This document shows, in pieces, positions 1-7,344 of a DNA stretch of 50,491 bases. Each line of letters begins with the position of its first letter. Position 1 is the stretch's first letter. The DNA is from Saprospiraceae bacterium. Its GTDB lineage: Bacteria > Bacteroidota > Bacteroidia > Chitinophagales > Saprospiraceae. Location of the stretch: NCBI GenBank assembly GCA_027488855.1, contig JAIYAV010000102.1:1-50491 (forward strand), written 5' to 3'. The position numbers and the translations under genes were made by a program. The notes beneath the pieces were generated by a model. That model was not told the DNA's origin and made no database searches. It worked only from the letters and a program-made list of their open reading frames with translations.

Positions 1-36
1 AGAGCATAAAACTTTTAACATCAAAATAAACCTTTC

Positions 37-603
37 ATGGCTTCGACATCCGATATCCGCAACGGACTTTGTTTAGATTGGGAAAAGGACACCTGGTCTG
101 TCGTGGAATTTCAGCACGTCAAACCAGCCCGAGGTGCAGCCTTCGTGCGCACCAAGCTCAAGAGTATGACCAATGGGAAAATAGTGGACAACACTTTCTC
201 AGCAGGTGCAAAAATTGACGAAGTTAGAGTTGAACGGCGTAAATTTCAGTACCTTTATGAAGATGAGGATGGGTTGAACTTCATGAACAATGAAGACTTT
301 GAGCAAATTGTTTTGAATAAGAAGTTGATTGACCGTCCAGACCTAATCAAAGAAGGAATGGAAGTGGACATGTTGTACCACGGGGGCACAAATCAATTGT
401 TGACTTTGGAACTGCCCCAAACGGTGATCATGAAGATTACGTACACCGAGCCAGGCCTGAAAGGGGATACCGCTACCAACGCTTTTAAGCCTGCTACGGT
501 AGAAACTGGAGCAGAAGTCCGCGTACCCTTGTTCATCAACGAAGGAGACCTAATCAAGATCGATACCCAGACCGGGGCTTATATGGAACGTATTAAACAA
601 TAG
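37..603 (+). CDS. efp: Elongation factor P
   Basis: Cytosolic translation factor that binds between the ribosomal P and E sites and relieves stalling at consecutive prolines. The 188 residues match the usual full length and the three beta-barrel arrangement, with the conserved TEPGLKGDTA segment in the middle and a PLFINEGD segment near the C-terminus. The ATG start gives the Bacteroidota-typical N-terminus MASTSDIRNG; an A-rich leader rather than a Shine-Dalgarno precedes it. The tip loop that normally carries the post-translationally modified residue reads KPARGAAF, with Arg32 (codon 130-132) where flavobacterial and Bacteroides proteins I recall have Lys in KPGKG. Arg at this site is otherwise known from EarP-rhamnosylated EF-P of some proteobacteria, but no glycosyltransferase is next door. 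accB starts 6 nt downstream, so the gene probably heads an efp-accB-accC operon. Confidence 0.97.
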   Translation: MASTSDIRNGLCLDWEKDTWSVVEFQHVKPARGAAFVRTKLKSMTNGKIVDNTFSAGAKIDEVRVERRKFQYLYEDEDGLNFMNNEDFEQIVLNKKLIDRPDLIKEGMEVDMLYHGGTNQLLTLELPQTVIMKITYTEPGLKGDTATNAFKPATVETGAEVRVPLFINEGDLIKIDTQTGAYMERIKQ

Positions 604-609
604 CAACTC

Positions 610-1140
610 ATGGATGCAAAGGAGATTCAAGAACTACTGAAGCTGGTCAGCCGGCTGGAGCTCTCCGAGTTCAAAATGAAAGATGGTGAGTTCGAACTGC
701 AAATCCGCACCAAGTACTTTGGCAAGGGTGGACAGCAAATCCTGGTGCCTTCACTACAGGCCACCTTACCATCTGCTATCCCGGCTGCGGCTGCGCCAGC
801 CAGCGTGGAAACAGCTACACCAGCAGCTACTCCTACGCCACAACCGGTAGCTGATCTGCCACCAAGTGCTGCGCCAACTGCTGGAGGAGATGAGAGTCGC
901 TACAAAGCCATCAAGTCGCCGATCGTTGGAACGTTCTATCGCTCAGCTGGCCCCGACAAACCTGCTTTCATCAAAGTGGGCGACAGCGTCAGTGTAGGCA
1001 ACGTGGTCTGTATCGTTGAGGCCATGAAGCTGTTCAATGAAATTGAGTCTGACATCAGCGGCACAGTAGTGAAGGTGATGGTAGATGATGCTCAGCCCGT
1101 TGAGTACGATCAGGTTCTTTTCTTGGTAGATCCGAAATAG
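610..1140 (+). CDS. accB: Biotin carboxyl carrier protein of acetyl-CoA carboxylase
   Basis: Carries the biotin that is carboxylated by AccC and then used by carboxyltransferase to make malonyl-CoA, the first committed step of fatty acid synthesis. The 176 residues show the usual plan: a helical N-terminal part (about 1-45), a flexible Ala/Pro/Thr-rich linker (about 55-92) and a C-terminal biotinyl domain (about 98-175). The biotin attachment site EAMKLF is present, with the acceptor Lys at residue 140. The gene begins 6 nt after efp and ends 5 nt before accC, so the three genes are almost certainly cotranscribed and the two carboxylase subunits made together. Confidence 0.97.
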   Translation: MDAKEIQELLKLVSRLELSEFKMKDGEFELQIRTKYFGKGGQQILVPSLQATLPSAIPAAAAPASVETATPAATPTPQPVADLPPSAAPTAGGDESRYKAIKSPIVGTFYRSAGPDKPAFIKVGDSVSVGNVVCIVEAMKLFNEIESDISGTVVKVMVDDAQPVEYDQVLFLVDPK

Positions 1141-1145
1141 ACAGA

Positions 1146-2486
1146 ATGTTCAACAAGATCCTTATAGCCAATCGCGGTGAAATTGCACTGCGTATCATCC
1201 GCACCTGCCGGGAAATGGGCATCAAAACGGTCGCCGTATACTCTACAGCCGACCGGGAAAGCCTGCACGTGCGGTTTGCCGATGAAGCGGTTTGTATTGG
1301 CCCGCCCCAATCATCGGAGTCCTACTTGAGTATTCCACGCATCATGGCGGCGGTAGAGATCACCAATGCGGATGCAGTCCATCCAGGTTACGGCTTTTTG
1401 GCTGAAAATGCCGATTTTGCTGAGGTATGTCTGGAATACGGCATCAAGTTCATTGGCCCAACGCCCTCGCAGATTCGCAAAATGGGGGACAAAATCACCG
1501 CTAAAGAAACCATGATTGCTGCGGGAGTACCCGTGGTGCCAGGTTCCGGTGGTTTGTTGCAAGATATTCCAGCAGGGATAAAACAAGCCAAAGAAGTGGG
1601 ATACCCCATTATCCTCAAAGCTACTGCCGGTGGCGGGGGTAAGGGTATGCGCATCGTTTGGAAAGAAGAAGACTTCGAAAACGCCTGGAATACTGCCCGT
1701 ATGGAGGCCAAAGCATCCTTCTCCAACGATGGCATCTACATGGAAAAGTATGTAGAAGAACCTCGCCACATTGAATTTCAGATTGCTGGAGACCAATATG
1801 GCAAAGTCGTTCACCTTTCTGAACGCGACTGCTCCATTCAGCGCCGCCATCAGAAATTGGTAGAAGAATGCCCTTCGCCCTTCATGACCGATGAATTGCG
1901 CGAAAAAATGGGCAATGCCGCGGTCAAAGCGGGTGAAGCCATCAACTACGAAGGGGTAGGGACCATCGAATTTTTGGTGGACAAACACCGCAACTTCTAC
2001 TTCATGGAGATGAACACCCGGATTCAGGTGGAGCACCCCGTGACCGAAGAAGTAATCGATTTTGACTTGATCAAAGAACAGATCAAAATTGCGGCGGGTG
2101 AAAAAATCACCGGAGGCAACCGCTACCCACAGATGCACGCCATGGAATGCCGCATCAACGCGGAAGATCCGAACTTCGATTTCCGGCCAAGTCCAGGCAA
2201 AATCACCTCTTTCCATAGCTCCAAAGGCCACGGTGTAAGGGTAGATACCCACGTTTATGCAGGGTATACCATTCCTCCGTACTACGATTCAATGATTGCC
2301 AAACTCATCTGCCGCGCTCGCACCCGCGAGGAGTGTATCCGTAAAATGGAGCGTGCCCTGGACGAGTTCATCATTGAAGGACCAAAGACGACAGTGCCCT
2401 TCCATCAGAAGTTGATGAAAGACGAAAACTTCCGCAAGGGCGATTTCAATACTAGTTTTTTGAATGATTTCAACTTTAAAGACTGA
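1146..2486 (+). CDS. accC: Biotin carboxylase subunit of acetyl-CoA carboxylase
   Basis: ATP-grasp enzyme that carboxylates the biotin on AccB with bicarbonate and ATP. The 446 residues match the family length of about 450. Visible landmarks are the N-terminal preATP-grasp motif [13 protein letters not shown], the glycine-rich ATP loop GGGGKGMR, the catalytic region [12 protein letters not shown], and the [14 protein letters not shown] active-site strand, followed by the C-terminal biotin-carboxylase domain. It lies 5 nt after accB in the same operon. The stop codon is followed directly by a palindrome of GATGARA units (2491-2565), which may end the transcript or stabilise its 3' end. Confidence 0.97.
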   Translation: MFNKILIANRGEIALRIIRTCREMGIKTVAVYSTADRESLHVRFADEAVCIGPPQSSESYLSIPRIMAAVEITNADAVHPGYGFLAENADFAEVCLEYGIKFIGPTPSQIRKMGDKITAKETMIAAGVPVVPGSGGLLQDIPAGIKQAKEVGYPIILKATAGGGGKGMRIVWKEEDFENAWNTARMEAKASFSNDGIYMEKYVEEPRHIEFQIAGDQYGKVVHLSERDCSIQRRHQKLVEECPSPFMTDELREKMGNAAVKAGEAINYEGVGTIEFLVDKHRNFYFMEMNTRIQVEHPVTEEVIDFDLIKEQIKIAAGEKITGGNRYPQMHAMECRINAEDPNFDFRPSPGKITSFHSSKGHGVRVDTHVYAGYTIPPYYDSMIAKLICRARTREECIRKMERALDEFIIEGPKTTVPFHQKLMKDENFRKGDFNTSFLNDFNFKD

Positions 2487-2490
2487 ATTA

Positions 2491-2565
2491 AAAGATGAGA
2501 GATGAAAGATGAGAGATGAAAGGTAACACTTGATTTTCATCTCTCATCTTTCATCTTTCATCTCT
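2491..2565. repeat. Palindromic heptamer-repeat element A
   Basis: Inverted repeat with arms 2491-2521 and 2535-2565, matching at 29 of 31 positions around a 13-nt loop. Each arm is itself a tandem array of a 7-nt unit (GATGAGA or GATGAAA). Because the period is 7 and each unit contains TGA, the left arm has stops in all three forward frames and the right arm in all three reverse frames. It fills the gap between accC and the ABC exporter and ends 4 nt before the exporter's start. It belongs with the elements at 12236, 13731, 33051 and 39103. Confidence 0.85.
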
Positions 2566-2569
2566 AGTT

Positions 2570-4387
2570 ATGAAGAGTTTCTGGCGTTTACTTTCCTTCC
2601 TGCACAAGTACCGCGCCAACGTTGCGCTGAGTATTTTGAGCAATCTCTTGATGGCCGTGTTCAACGTCGCCAGCATTCCATTACTGATTCCACTGCTAGA
2701 TATTATTTTCCAAAAAAACGTCCAGGCATTGCCTGAACCGGTCTGGAGTTGGTCGGCGGATGGGCTCAAGGCGCAACTCAATTACCAGATCAGCCACCTG
2801 ATCCAGACGCAGGGGCAAGAAGCAGCCTTGATTCGGATATGTGCGGTGATTTTGCTGGTTTTTTTGGGCAAAAACCTGTTCAATTACCTCGCCATGTTTT
2901 TTATGGCCCCGGCGCGAAATGGCATTGTGCGGGACATCCGGGCGCAACTGTTCAGCAAAATTATGGTACTCCCTCTGGGCTATTTTTCAGAAGAGCGCAA
3001 GGGGGACCTCATGTCGCGCATCACCGCCGATGTGCAGGAAATCGAATGGAGCATCCTCAATGCCCTGGAATCCCTTTTCCGCGAACCCATCATCATTGTG
3101 CTGAGTTTGATTTTTATGCTTTACGTCAGTCCCACGCTGACGGGCTTTGTGTTTGTGCTCATGCTGTTTTCGGCAGTGATCATCGGAGGGATTGGACGCA
3201 CGCTGCGCAAAAGTTCTTCCAAAGTGCAGGAGCGTTTGGGCAGCATTGTGTCCATCGTTGAGGAGGCGATTTCCGGCTTGCGCATCATCAAGGGCTTTAA
3301 TGCCGAAAAATACCAACAAGACAAATTCAATCGCGAAAACAACGACTACCGCCGCATGCAGACGCGGATGTTGTGGCGGCGGGATTTGGCCTCACCTTTG
3401 TCCGAGTTTTTGGGCATTGCGGTGGTGTCGGTTTTGCTGTGGTTTGGGGCGCGGATGGTGTTTAAAGGCAGCATTGAAGCCAGTACCTTTATCTCCTTTT
3501 TGTATGCCTTTTTTAGTGTATTGAACCCTTCCAAAGCTTTTTCCCGGGGTTTGTACGATGTGCAAAGAGGCATCGCCGCCATGCAGAGGGTAGAACACAT
3601 TCTCCATGCGCCCATTGTGGTTGAGGAAAAACCCGATGCTCAAGCATTCACTAATTTTCAAAAATCCATCGAATACCGCAACGTCAGTTTCAACTACCGT
3701 GGTGACGAACCCGTGCTGAAAAACATCAACCTCAACATCCCCAAAGGTAAACTCATTGCCCTGGTCGGTGCTTCCGGCGCAGGAAAATCCACCATGGCCG
3801 ACTTGTTGCCGCGTTTTTATGACGTGAGTGAGGGCGGCATTTTTATCGATGGCATCAACATCAAAGACATTTCCCTGCGCGACTTGCGCCAACAATTGGG
3901 CATCGTTTCCCAGGAGGCCATCCTGTTCAATGACACGATTTACAACAACATCGTGTTTGGCATGGAAAACATTACCCCCGAAGATGTGGAACGCGCCGCC
4001 AAAATCGCCAACGCCCACAACTTTATCCTCGCCACCGAAAACGGCTACCAAACCAACATCGGCGATCGCGGCAGCAAACTCAGCGGCGGCCAACGCCAAC
4101 GCCTGACTATCGCCCGGGCGGTGCTCAAAAATCCTCCCATCCTCATCCTCGACGAGGCCACCTCCGCCCTCGATTCAGAATCGGAGAAACTAGTCCAGGA
4201 AGCCTTGTTGAACCTGATGAAAGACCGCACCAGTATGGTCATCGCCCACCGCCTATCCACCGTCCAACACGCCGATGAAATCATCGTGATGCGCGCTGGG
4301 CAGATTGCCGAAAGGGGCAGTCATGCGGAGTTGTTGGAGAAAAACGGGGAGTACCGGAAGTTGGTGGAGTTGCAGGCGATGGCGTAG
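2570..4387 (+). CDS. ABC exporter, MsbA/lipid-flippase type (fused permease and ATPase)
   Basis: Half-transporter of 605 residues, expected to work as a homodimer in the inner membrane. Residues 1 to about 340 form a six-helix type I exporter domain; about 360-600 form the nucleotide-binding domain. Walker A is GASGAGKST starting at residue 400, the signature is LSGGQRQRL, Walker B is ILILDEATSALD, and the switch histidine lies in IAHRLS. The sequence resembles MsbA-like lipid A or lipopeptide flippases, but the substrate cannot be read from sequence and no lipid A or glycan genes are adjacent, so I leave the symbol blank. The start is the ATG immediately after palindromic element A. A hairpin begins one base after the stop codon. 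Confidence 0.92.
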   Translation: MKSFWRLLSFLHKYRANVALSILSNLLMAVFNVASIPLLIPLLDIIFQKNVQALPEPVWSWSADGLKAQLNYQISHLIQTQGQEAALIRICAVILLVFLGKNLFNYLAMFFMAPARNGIVRDIRAQLFSKIMVLPLGYFSEERKGDLMSRITADVQEIEWSILNALESLFREPIIIVLSLIFMLYVSPTLTGFVFVLMLFSAVIIGGIGRTLRKSSSKVQERLGSIVSIVEEAISGLRIIKGFNAEKYQQDKFNRENNDYRRMQTRMLWRRDLASPLSEFLGIAVVSVLLWFGARMVFKGSIEASTFISFLYAFFSVLNPSKAFSRGLYDVQRGIAAMQRVEHILHAPIVVEEKPDAQAFTNFQKSIEYRNVSFNYRGDEPVLKNINLNIPKGKLIALVGASGAGKSTMADLLPRFYDVSEGGIFIDGINIKDISLRDLRQQLGIVSQEAILFNDTIYNNIVFGMENITPEDVERAAKIANAHNFILATENGYQTNIGDRGSKLSGGQRQRLTIARAVLKNPPILILDEATSALDSESEKLVQEALLNLMKDRTSMVIAHRLSTVQHADEIIVMRAGQIAERGSHAELLEKNGEYRKLVELQAMA

Positions 4388-4408
4388 GGGCAAGCCTTGT
4401 GCTTGCCC
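4388..4408 (+). terminator. Hairpin after the ABC exporter
   Basis: Perfect 8-bp stem GGGCAAGC/GCTTGCCC with a 5-nt loop directly after the exporter stop codon. No T-run follows, so it may be a weak terminator or a 3'-end stabiliser rather than a classical intrinsic terminator. Confidence 0.4.
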
Positions 4409-4480
4409 GAGCTGGGCAAAGGCAGCTGATGTAGGAGGTGTTGGTGTAAAGGGAAAGGAGAATTGCAGAATCAAATTACT

Positions 4481-4660
4481 GGACATTTTGCTCGGAGGAC
4501 ATCAATTGCCACGTGCTTTAGCGGGTGGATCAGGTTTCCCTTTTGATCGGGCTTTAGCCGAAGCCTTAACTTTCAAGTCAGGGCTAAAGCCCAAATCCTA
4601 GGGGTTCCTATACCCCAGGCTGAAGCCAAGGGCAATTGATGTCCTCCGAGCAAAATGTCC
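4481..4660. repeat. 180-bp MITE-like element with perfect 30-bp terminal inverted repeats
   Basis: Terminal arms 4481-4510 and 4631-4660 are exact reverse complements over 30 bp (outer end GGACATTTTGCTCGG). Inside lies a second stem, GGGCTTTAGCC at 4549-4559 against 4582-4592. The element occupies the gap between the ABC exporter and an orphan reverse-strand gene and has no coding capacity. No convincing target-site duplication is visible at its edges. It could be a miniature inverted-repeat element mobilised in trans or a large REP-type palindrome. The rest of the 4388-4704 gap shows nothing else. Confidence 0.75.
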
Positions 4661-4704
4661 GGTAGTACCATGCTGAACTGAACCAAACTCTACTAAAACC
4701 GAAC

Positions 4705-5178
4705 TCACTCAGCCAAAACCACCATCGCGCACTGCTTCTCATGTGCATAATCATAGACTTTCACAAGTATTTCGGCGTAAGGGTAAATTTCTTCCCAGCT
4801 ATCGGTTCCAATATATTCCAGCTCTTCCCTGGCTTCTTCCCCCCGGTTATTGTACACATTTTCAAAACCTTCGGGAGTTCCGATATTCAATTCTTTTAAC
4901 CACTTGTAAATGACTTCAACCTCTTCAAATGGCACAAAACCAACGTGCTCCCAAGTATATCCATCAGGAATACGGTTTCCCATCACGGCTTTATAAGCCA
5001 GTGTGCTCTCGTCTTCATAAGGATCTGCTGCATCTTGCAGAACTATCAAGAGATCATGGTATATTTTGTACAAATACCCGGCATTATCTCTAGCCTGATC
5101 TATTTCTTCCTGGAGGTTGTCAATTTCCTCAATTCGTTGAGCCTTCCGAACTGGATAAAGGTTGATTTCTACTCCCAT
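4705..5178 (-). CDS. Hypothetical acidic protein, 157 aa
   Basis: I do not recognise this family. The protein is 157 residues, strongly acidic, with no signal peptide or membrane segment, so it is probably cytosolic. An N-terminal stretch rich in Glu, Asp and Leu (about residues 15-50) looks helical and may form a short coiled coil; the C-terminal half is rich in Tyr, Trp and Glu. The ATG start gives MGVEINLYPV. It sits alone between the 180-bp palindromic element and a frameshifted Bro-N gene, in a stretch of broken accessory genes. That setting suggests acquisition by transfer or a role as an immunity-like or accessory protein, but nothing in the sequence proves this. Confidence 0.6.
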   Translation of the reverse strand: MGVEINLYPVRKAQRIEEIDNLQEEIDQARDNAGYLYKIYHDLLIVLQDAADPYEDESTLAYKAVMGNRIPDGYTWEHVGFVPFEEVEVIYKWLKELNIGTPEGFENVYNNRGEEAREELEYIGTDSWEEIYPYAEILVKVYDYAHEKQCAMVVLAE

Positions 5179-5200
5179 GGGTAATTCAAAATTTTATGGA

Positions 5201-5801
5201 TTATTCACCTATTTGTTTGCCTTTCGCGGCCTCAATCTGGGTTTTAAAATTCTCTGCTGAAACCAAAAGTAGCTTTGCTGATTTCGGCAGTCAGAATGGC
5301 ATATTCCAGTCCCTCTTGTACACCGCGTTCGCGCCATTCATCGGTCAGTTGAGTCCGTATCGCAATGGATTGCATGCGGCGCTCTATCCATTTCTCGCTG
5401 TACCCCAAAGCTCGGTAGTATTCTCGTGCGCGCTCAGCAGCAAGTTCAGGATTTTCCATTTCCTGAATGCGCTCGTAACCGACTTTGGCCAGCCATTGTT
5501 TGAAGGGCTCTGCTTTAGGGGAGGGGATGGATTGGATGATGCGAAATAGGCCTTGGGTATTGGCACAATTCATACGTTGTGAGCCTCCTGAAGTTTCTAT
5601 CTTAAGGGTGAGTACAATTTGTACCCATCCTTTAGAAAGTTCTGGGTCACGGCTCCGCATTCGGCGTATGTACTGCTTAGTATCATTACTTTCTGTCAAA
5701 ACAGCAACGACATCTTCTAAAACATACCACCACTCCTCCCCATGCCAAACGCGCCGCACCTGTTTCGACTCAAAAACAACGATTTTATTTTGTGTGTCCA
5801 T
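5201..5801 (-). pseudogene. Bro-N domain (phage antirepressor/DinD-like) gene, frameshifted at the 3' end
   Basis: The N-terminus (MDTQNKIVVFESKQVRRVWH, then WWYVLEDVVAVLTES) matches the BRO family N-terminal DNA-binding domain found in phage antirepressors and DinD-like proteins. The middle contains WLAKVGYERIQEMENPE and ERGVQEGLEYAILTAEISKATFG, typical of the chromosomal DinD-like subgroup. In the open frame the protein then reads FSREF and stops at 5244. A shift of one reading frame at about 5265 instead gives VSAENFKTQIEAAKGK and a stop at 5201, which looks like the natural continuation. I therefore call a 1- or 2-nt frameshift. The ATG at 5801 is preferred to the upstream GTG at 5819. 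Full DinD-like proteins continue for roughly another 80 residues, so even the repaired frame is short. Confidence 0.7.
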
Positions 5802-5989
5802 AGCTAAATATTCTAACACACAAAATAGTTTTATTTCTTAAATTGAAAAACAAAAATTAAAAAATAGATTTCCCCTCTATATAATTATGCTCTGGAGATT
5901 ACTGAGGAGGTGGTGTTGGTGTAGAAAAAGGCATCTGCTTGCATGAGCGTAGGAAAGACTTTAAATTGAACACATCAAAATATGCATCA

Positions 5990-6244
5990 ATGAGTAACAC
6001 TGAACTAAGAACGGAAGTACATCACCTAATAGACCAAATCGACGATCATTTTTTAACGGTTGTGTATGCCATGTTGGATACTTATGTTCAACAGGAGGAA
6101 GAAGGAGTCATTGGATACGAGCTAGATGGAACCCCTGTGACAGCAGAATATGCCAAGGTTGCTTATCGCGCTCGACTGGACGCCATGAATAATGGTAAAG
6201 CAACTAGCCTAGAGGAGCTGAAAAAAGAGATAGAACAATGGTGA
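5990..6244 (+). CDS. Putative antitoxin (ParD/Phd-like position) of a type II module
   Basis: Small acidic protein of 84 residues from the ATG at 5990; an upstream in-frame TTG at 5939 would add 17 residues and is less likely. The N-terminal half (LRTEVHHLIDQIDDHFLTVV) looks helical and the C-terminal end (SLEELKKEIEQW) is typical of antitoxin tails that wrap the toxin. It overlaps the following ParE-like gene by 7 nt, the tight coupling expected of a toxin-antitoxin pair. The function is inferred from size, composition and neighbour. Its cognate toxin is truncated, so the antitoxin may be a surviving relic. The 5802-5989 leader is AT-rich. Confidence 0.65.
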   Translation: MSNTELRTEVHHLIDQIDDHFLTVVYAMLDTYVQQEEEGVIGYELDGTPVTAEYAKVAYRARLDAMNNGKATSLEELKKEIEQW

Positions 6245-6450
6245 AATATCAGGTTGAAATCAGTGACGAGGCTAAAGATGCATTGAAGAAAATATATGAT
6301 TGGCTTAAAGAAGAAGAATCACTTTCGGTGGCACAAAAAGTGAGAGGTGGAATCTTAGATGCCATTTTGCTCATTTCGTATGGCGTTTTAAAAATTCGAG
6401 TACTAAGCGCCCATTCAGGGTGGTCAGGTACTTTTGGTGGGGGCTTGTAG
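6238..6450 (+). pseudogene. Truncated ParE/RelE-family toxin
   Basis: The first 45 or so residues (MVKYQVEISDEAKDALKKIY, DWLKEEESLSVAQKVR, GGILDAI) match the N-terminal helices of ParE/RelE-family toxins, which normally run to about 95-100 residues. From about nucleotide 6368 the frame continues into unrelated sequence and stops after a glycine-rich tail (70 residues in all). The C-terminal strands that carry the toxic residues are therefore missing. The join coincides with the 3' end of the opposite-strand RecG-like remnant, which points to a recombination or deletion endpoint at about 6368-6373. The start codon overlaps the antitoxin gene. Most likely inactive. Confidence 0.7.
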
Positions 6451-7045
6451 GCTTATGGGGTATGGTCATGGCGAGCCAGTGGTTGGCCACCAGGGGCGCT
6501 ATATAGGTATTGAAATTTTTAACTTTGTTTACCAAGCCTATTTCTTTCAGCAGCTCCTTTCTTTCAACGGGAGTGCTTGTTATTGAAAGTGCCTTAATCA
6601 TTTTTTCGGGCACACCTACAGCTATACCAACAGCTATATCTCCAGCTAATGCGCTAATAATATCAACAGCTTGATTATCAAAGTCCAAAGCCACTTTACC
6701 TTCATCTTCAGCTATATCTCCAGCTATATCTCCATCAGCACTTAAAATGAGTTGGCCAAGCAGCTTAGTAATCCCCTTGATGTCCCATTGCACGGAATCC
6801 AAATCTACCAGCAGGGGCGTTTTGGGGGCAAATTCCGGATGGATAAAAAGCTCCACCTCAAAGTAGGTGTAGTCGTCGTCGGTCAGGAATTTTGGTTCAG
6901 GCGAGCCATTCTCCCGAAGTTCTTTTAATATTGTCGGAATCCCGGTAGCTCGTCCTTCGGTGAGTTCCAGTTCCTTCAGAAACTCACCCAGTCTGTGCCG
7001 TAGGAACGAAGGGAGGTATTCTGGTTGAGGGATTGGCGGATTAAA
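6371..7045 (-). pseudogene. C-terminal remnant of an AlbA_2/RecG-like ATP-binding regulator
   Basis: The open frame runs from just after a TGA at 7046-7048 to the stop at 6371 with no proper start; the first GTG is at 6856. The segment LKELELTEGRATGIPTIL, then LRENGSPEPKFLTDDDYTYF, matches the HATPase_c_4 or RecG-type C-terminal domain of Schlafen/AlbA_2 regulators. The N-terminal AlbA_2 domain is absent. Between the conserved part and the C-terminus the sequence contains near-identical repeats encoding GDIA (6631-6734), an unusual low-complexity expansion. I read it as a 5'-truncated gene left by the rearrangement that also cut the ParE-like toxin. Confidence 0.65.
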
Positions 7046-7140
7046 TCAAGATTAGTAGATATGATTTTAGCACTGACTTCATGCCAAGTGATGGCGGTGA
7101 AGAAGAAATTTTCGATGTTATGCGTGCTTGGTATTTGCAT
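6976..7140 (-). other. Possible small ORF or gene fragment, 54 codons
   Basis: An ATG-started frame encodes MQIPSTHNIENFFFTAITWH followed by a segment ending TSLRSYGTDWVSF. It overlaps the RecG-like remnant in another frame. I do not recognise it; it may be a fragment of an unrelated protein joined here, or chance. The remaining 7141-7302 holds no convincing gene. Confidence 0.2.
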
Positions 7141-7302
7141 GGTGTTGCTTTGGGGTATTGGTCATTTTTGTTGCCGGGTGGCCGCTTTAACGGTTTAGCC
7201 CTTTTCAAGTTCTCCGGCATCATTGGATAACGGTAGATTTTTAGTAACTCCTGCCTTTTGCACTCAAAAAATAATGATTAAGAGGTTGGATGAGAAGTTG
7301 AA

Positions 7303-7336
7303 GTAAGAAAGGCCTTTTGATTCAGACCTTTCTTAC
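7303..7336 (-). terminator. Hairpin downstream of the PD40-OmpA gene
   Basis: Near-perfect 12-bp stem (GTAAGAAAGGCC at 7303-7314 against GACCTTTCTTAC at 7325-7336) lying 8 nt beyond the stop codon of the reverse-strand gene at 7345. There is no strong U-tract, so terminator function is inferred from position. Confidence 0.45.
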
Positions 7337-7344
7337 GCCCCCCC

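Noticed and set aside
4481..4660. Insertion sequence
   Set aside because: Terminal inverted repeats are present but there is no transposase frame and no visible target duplication, so it is reported only as a MITE-like repeat.
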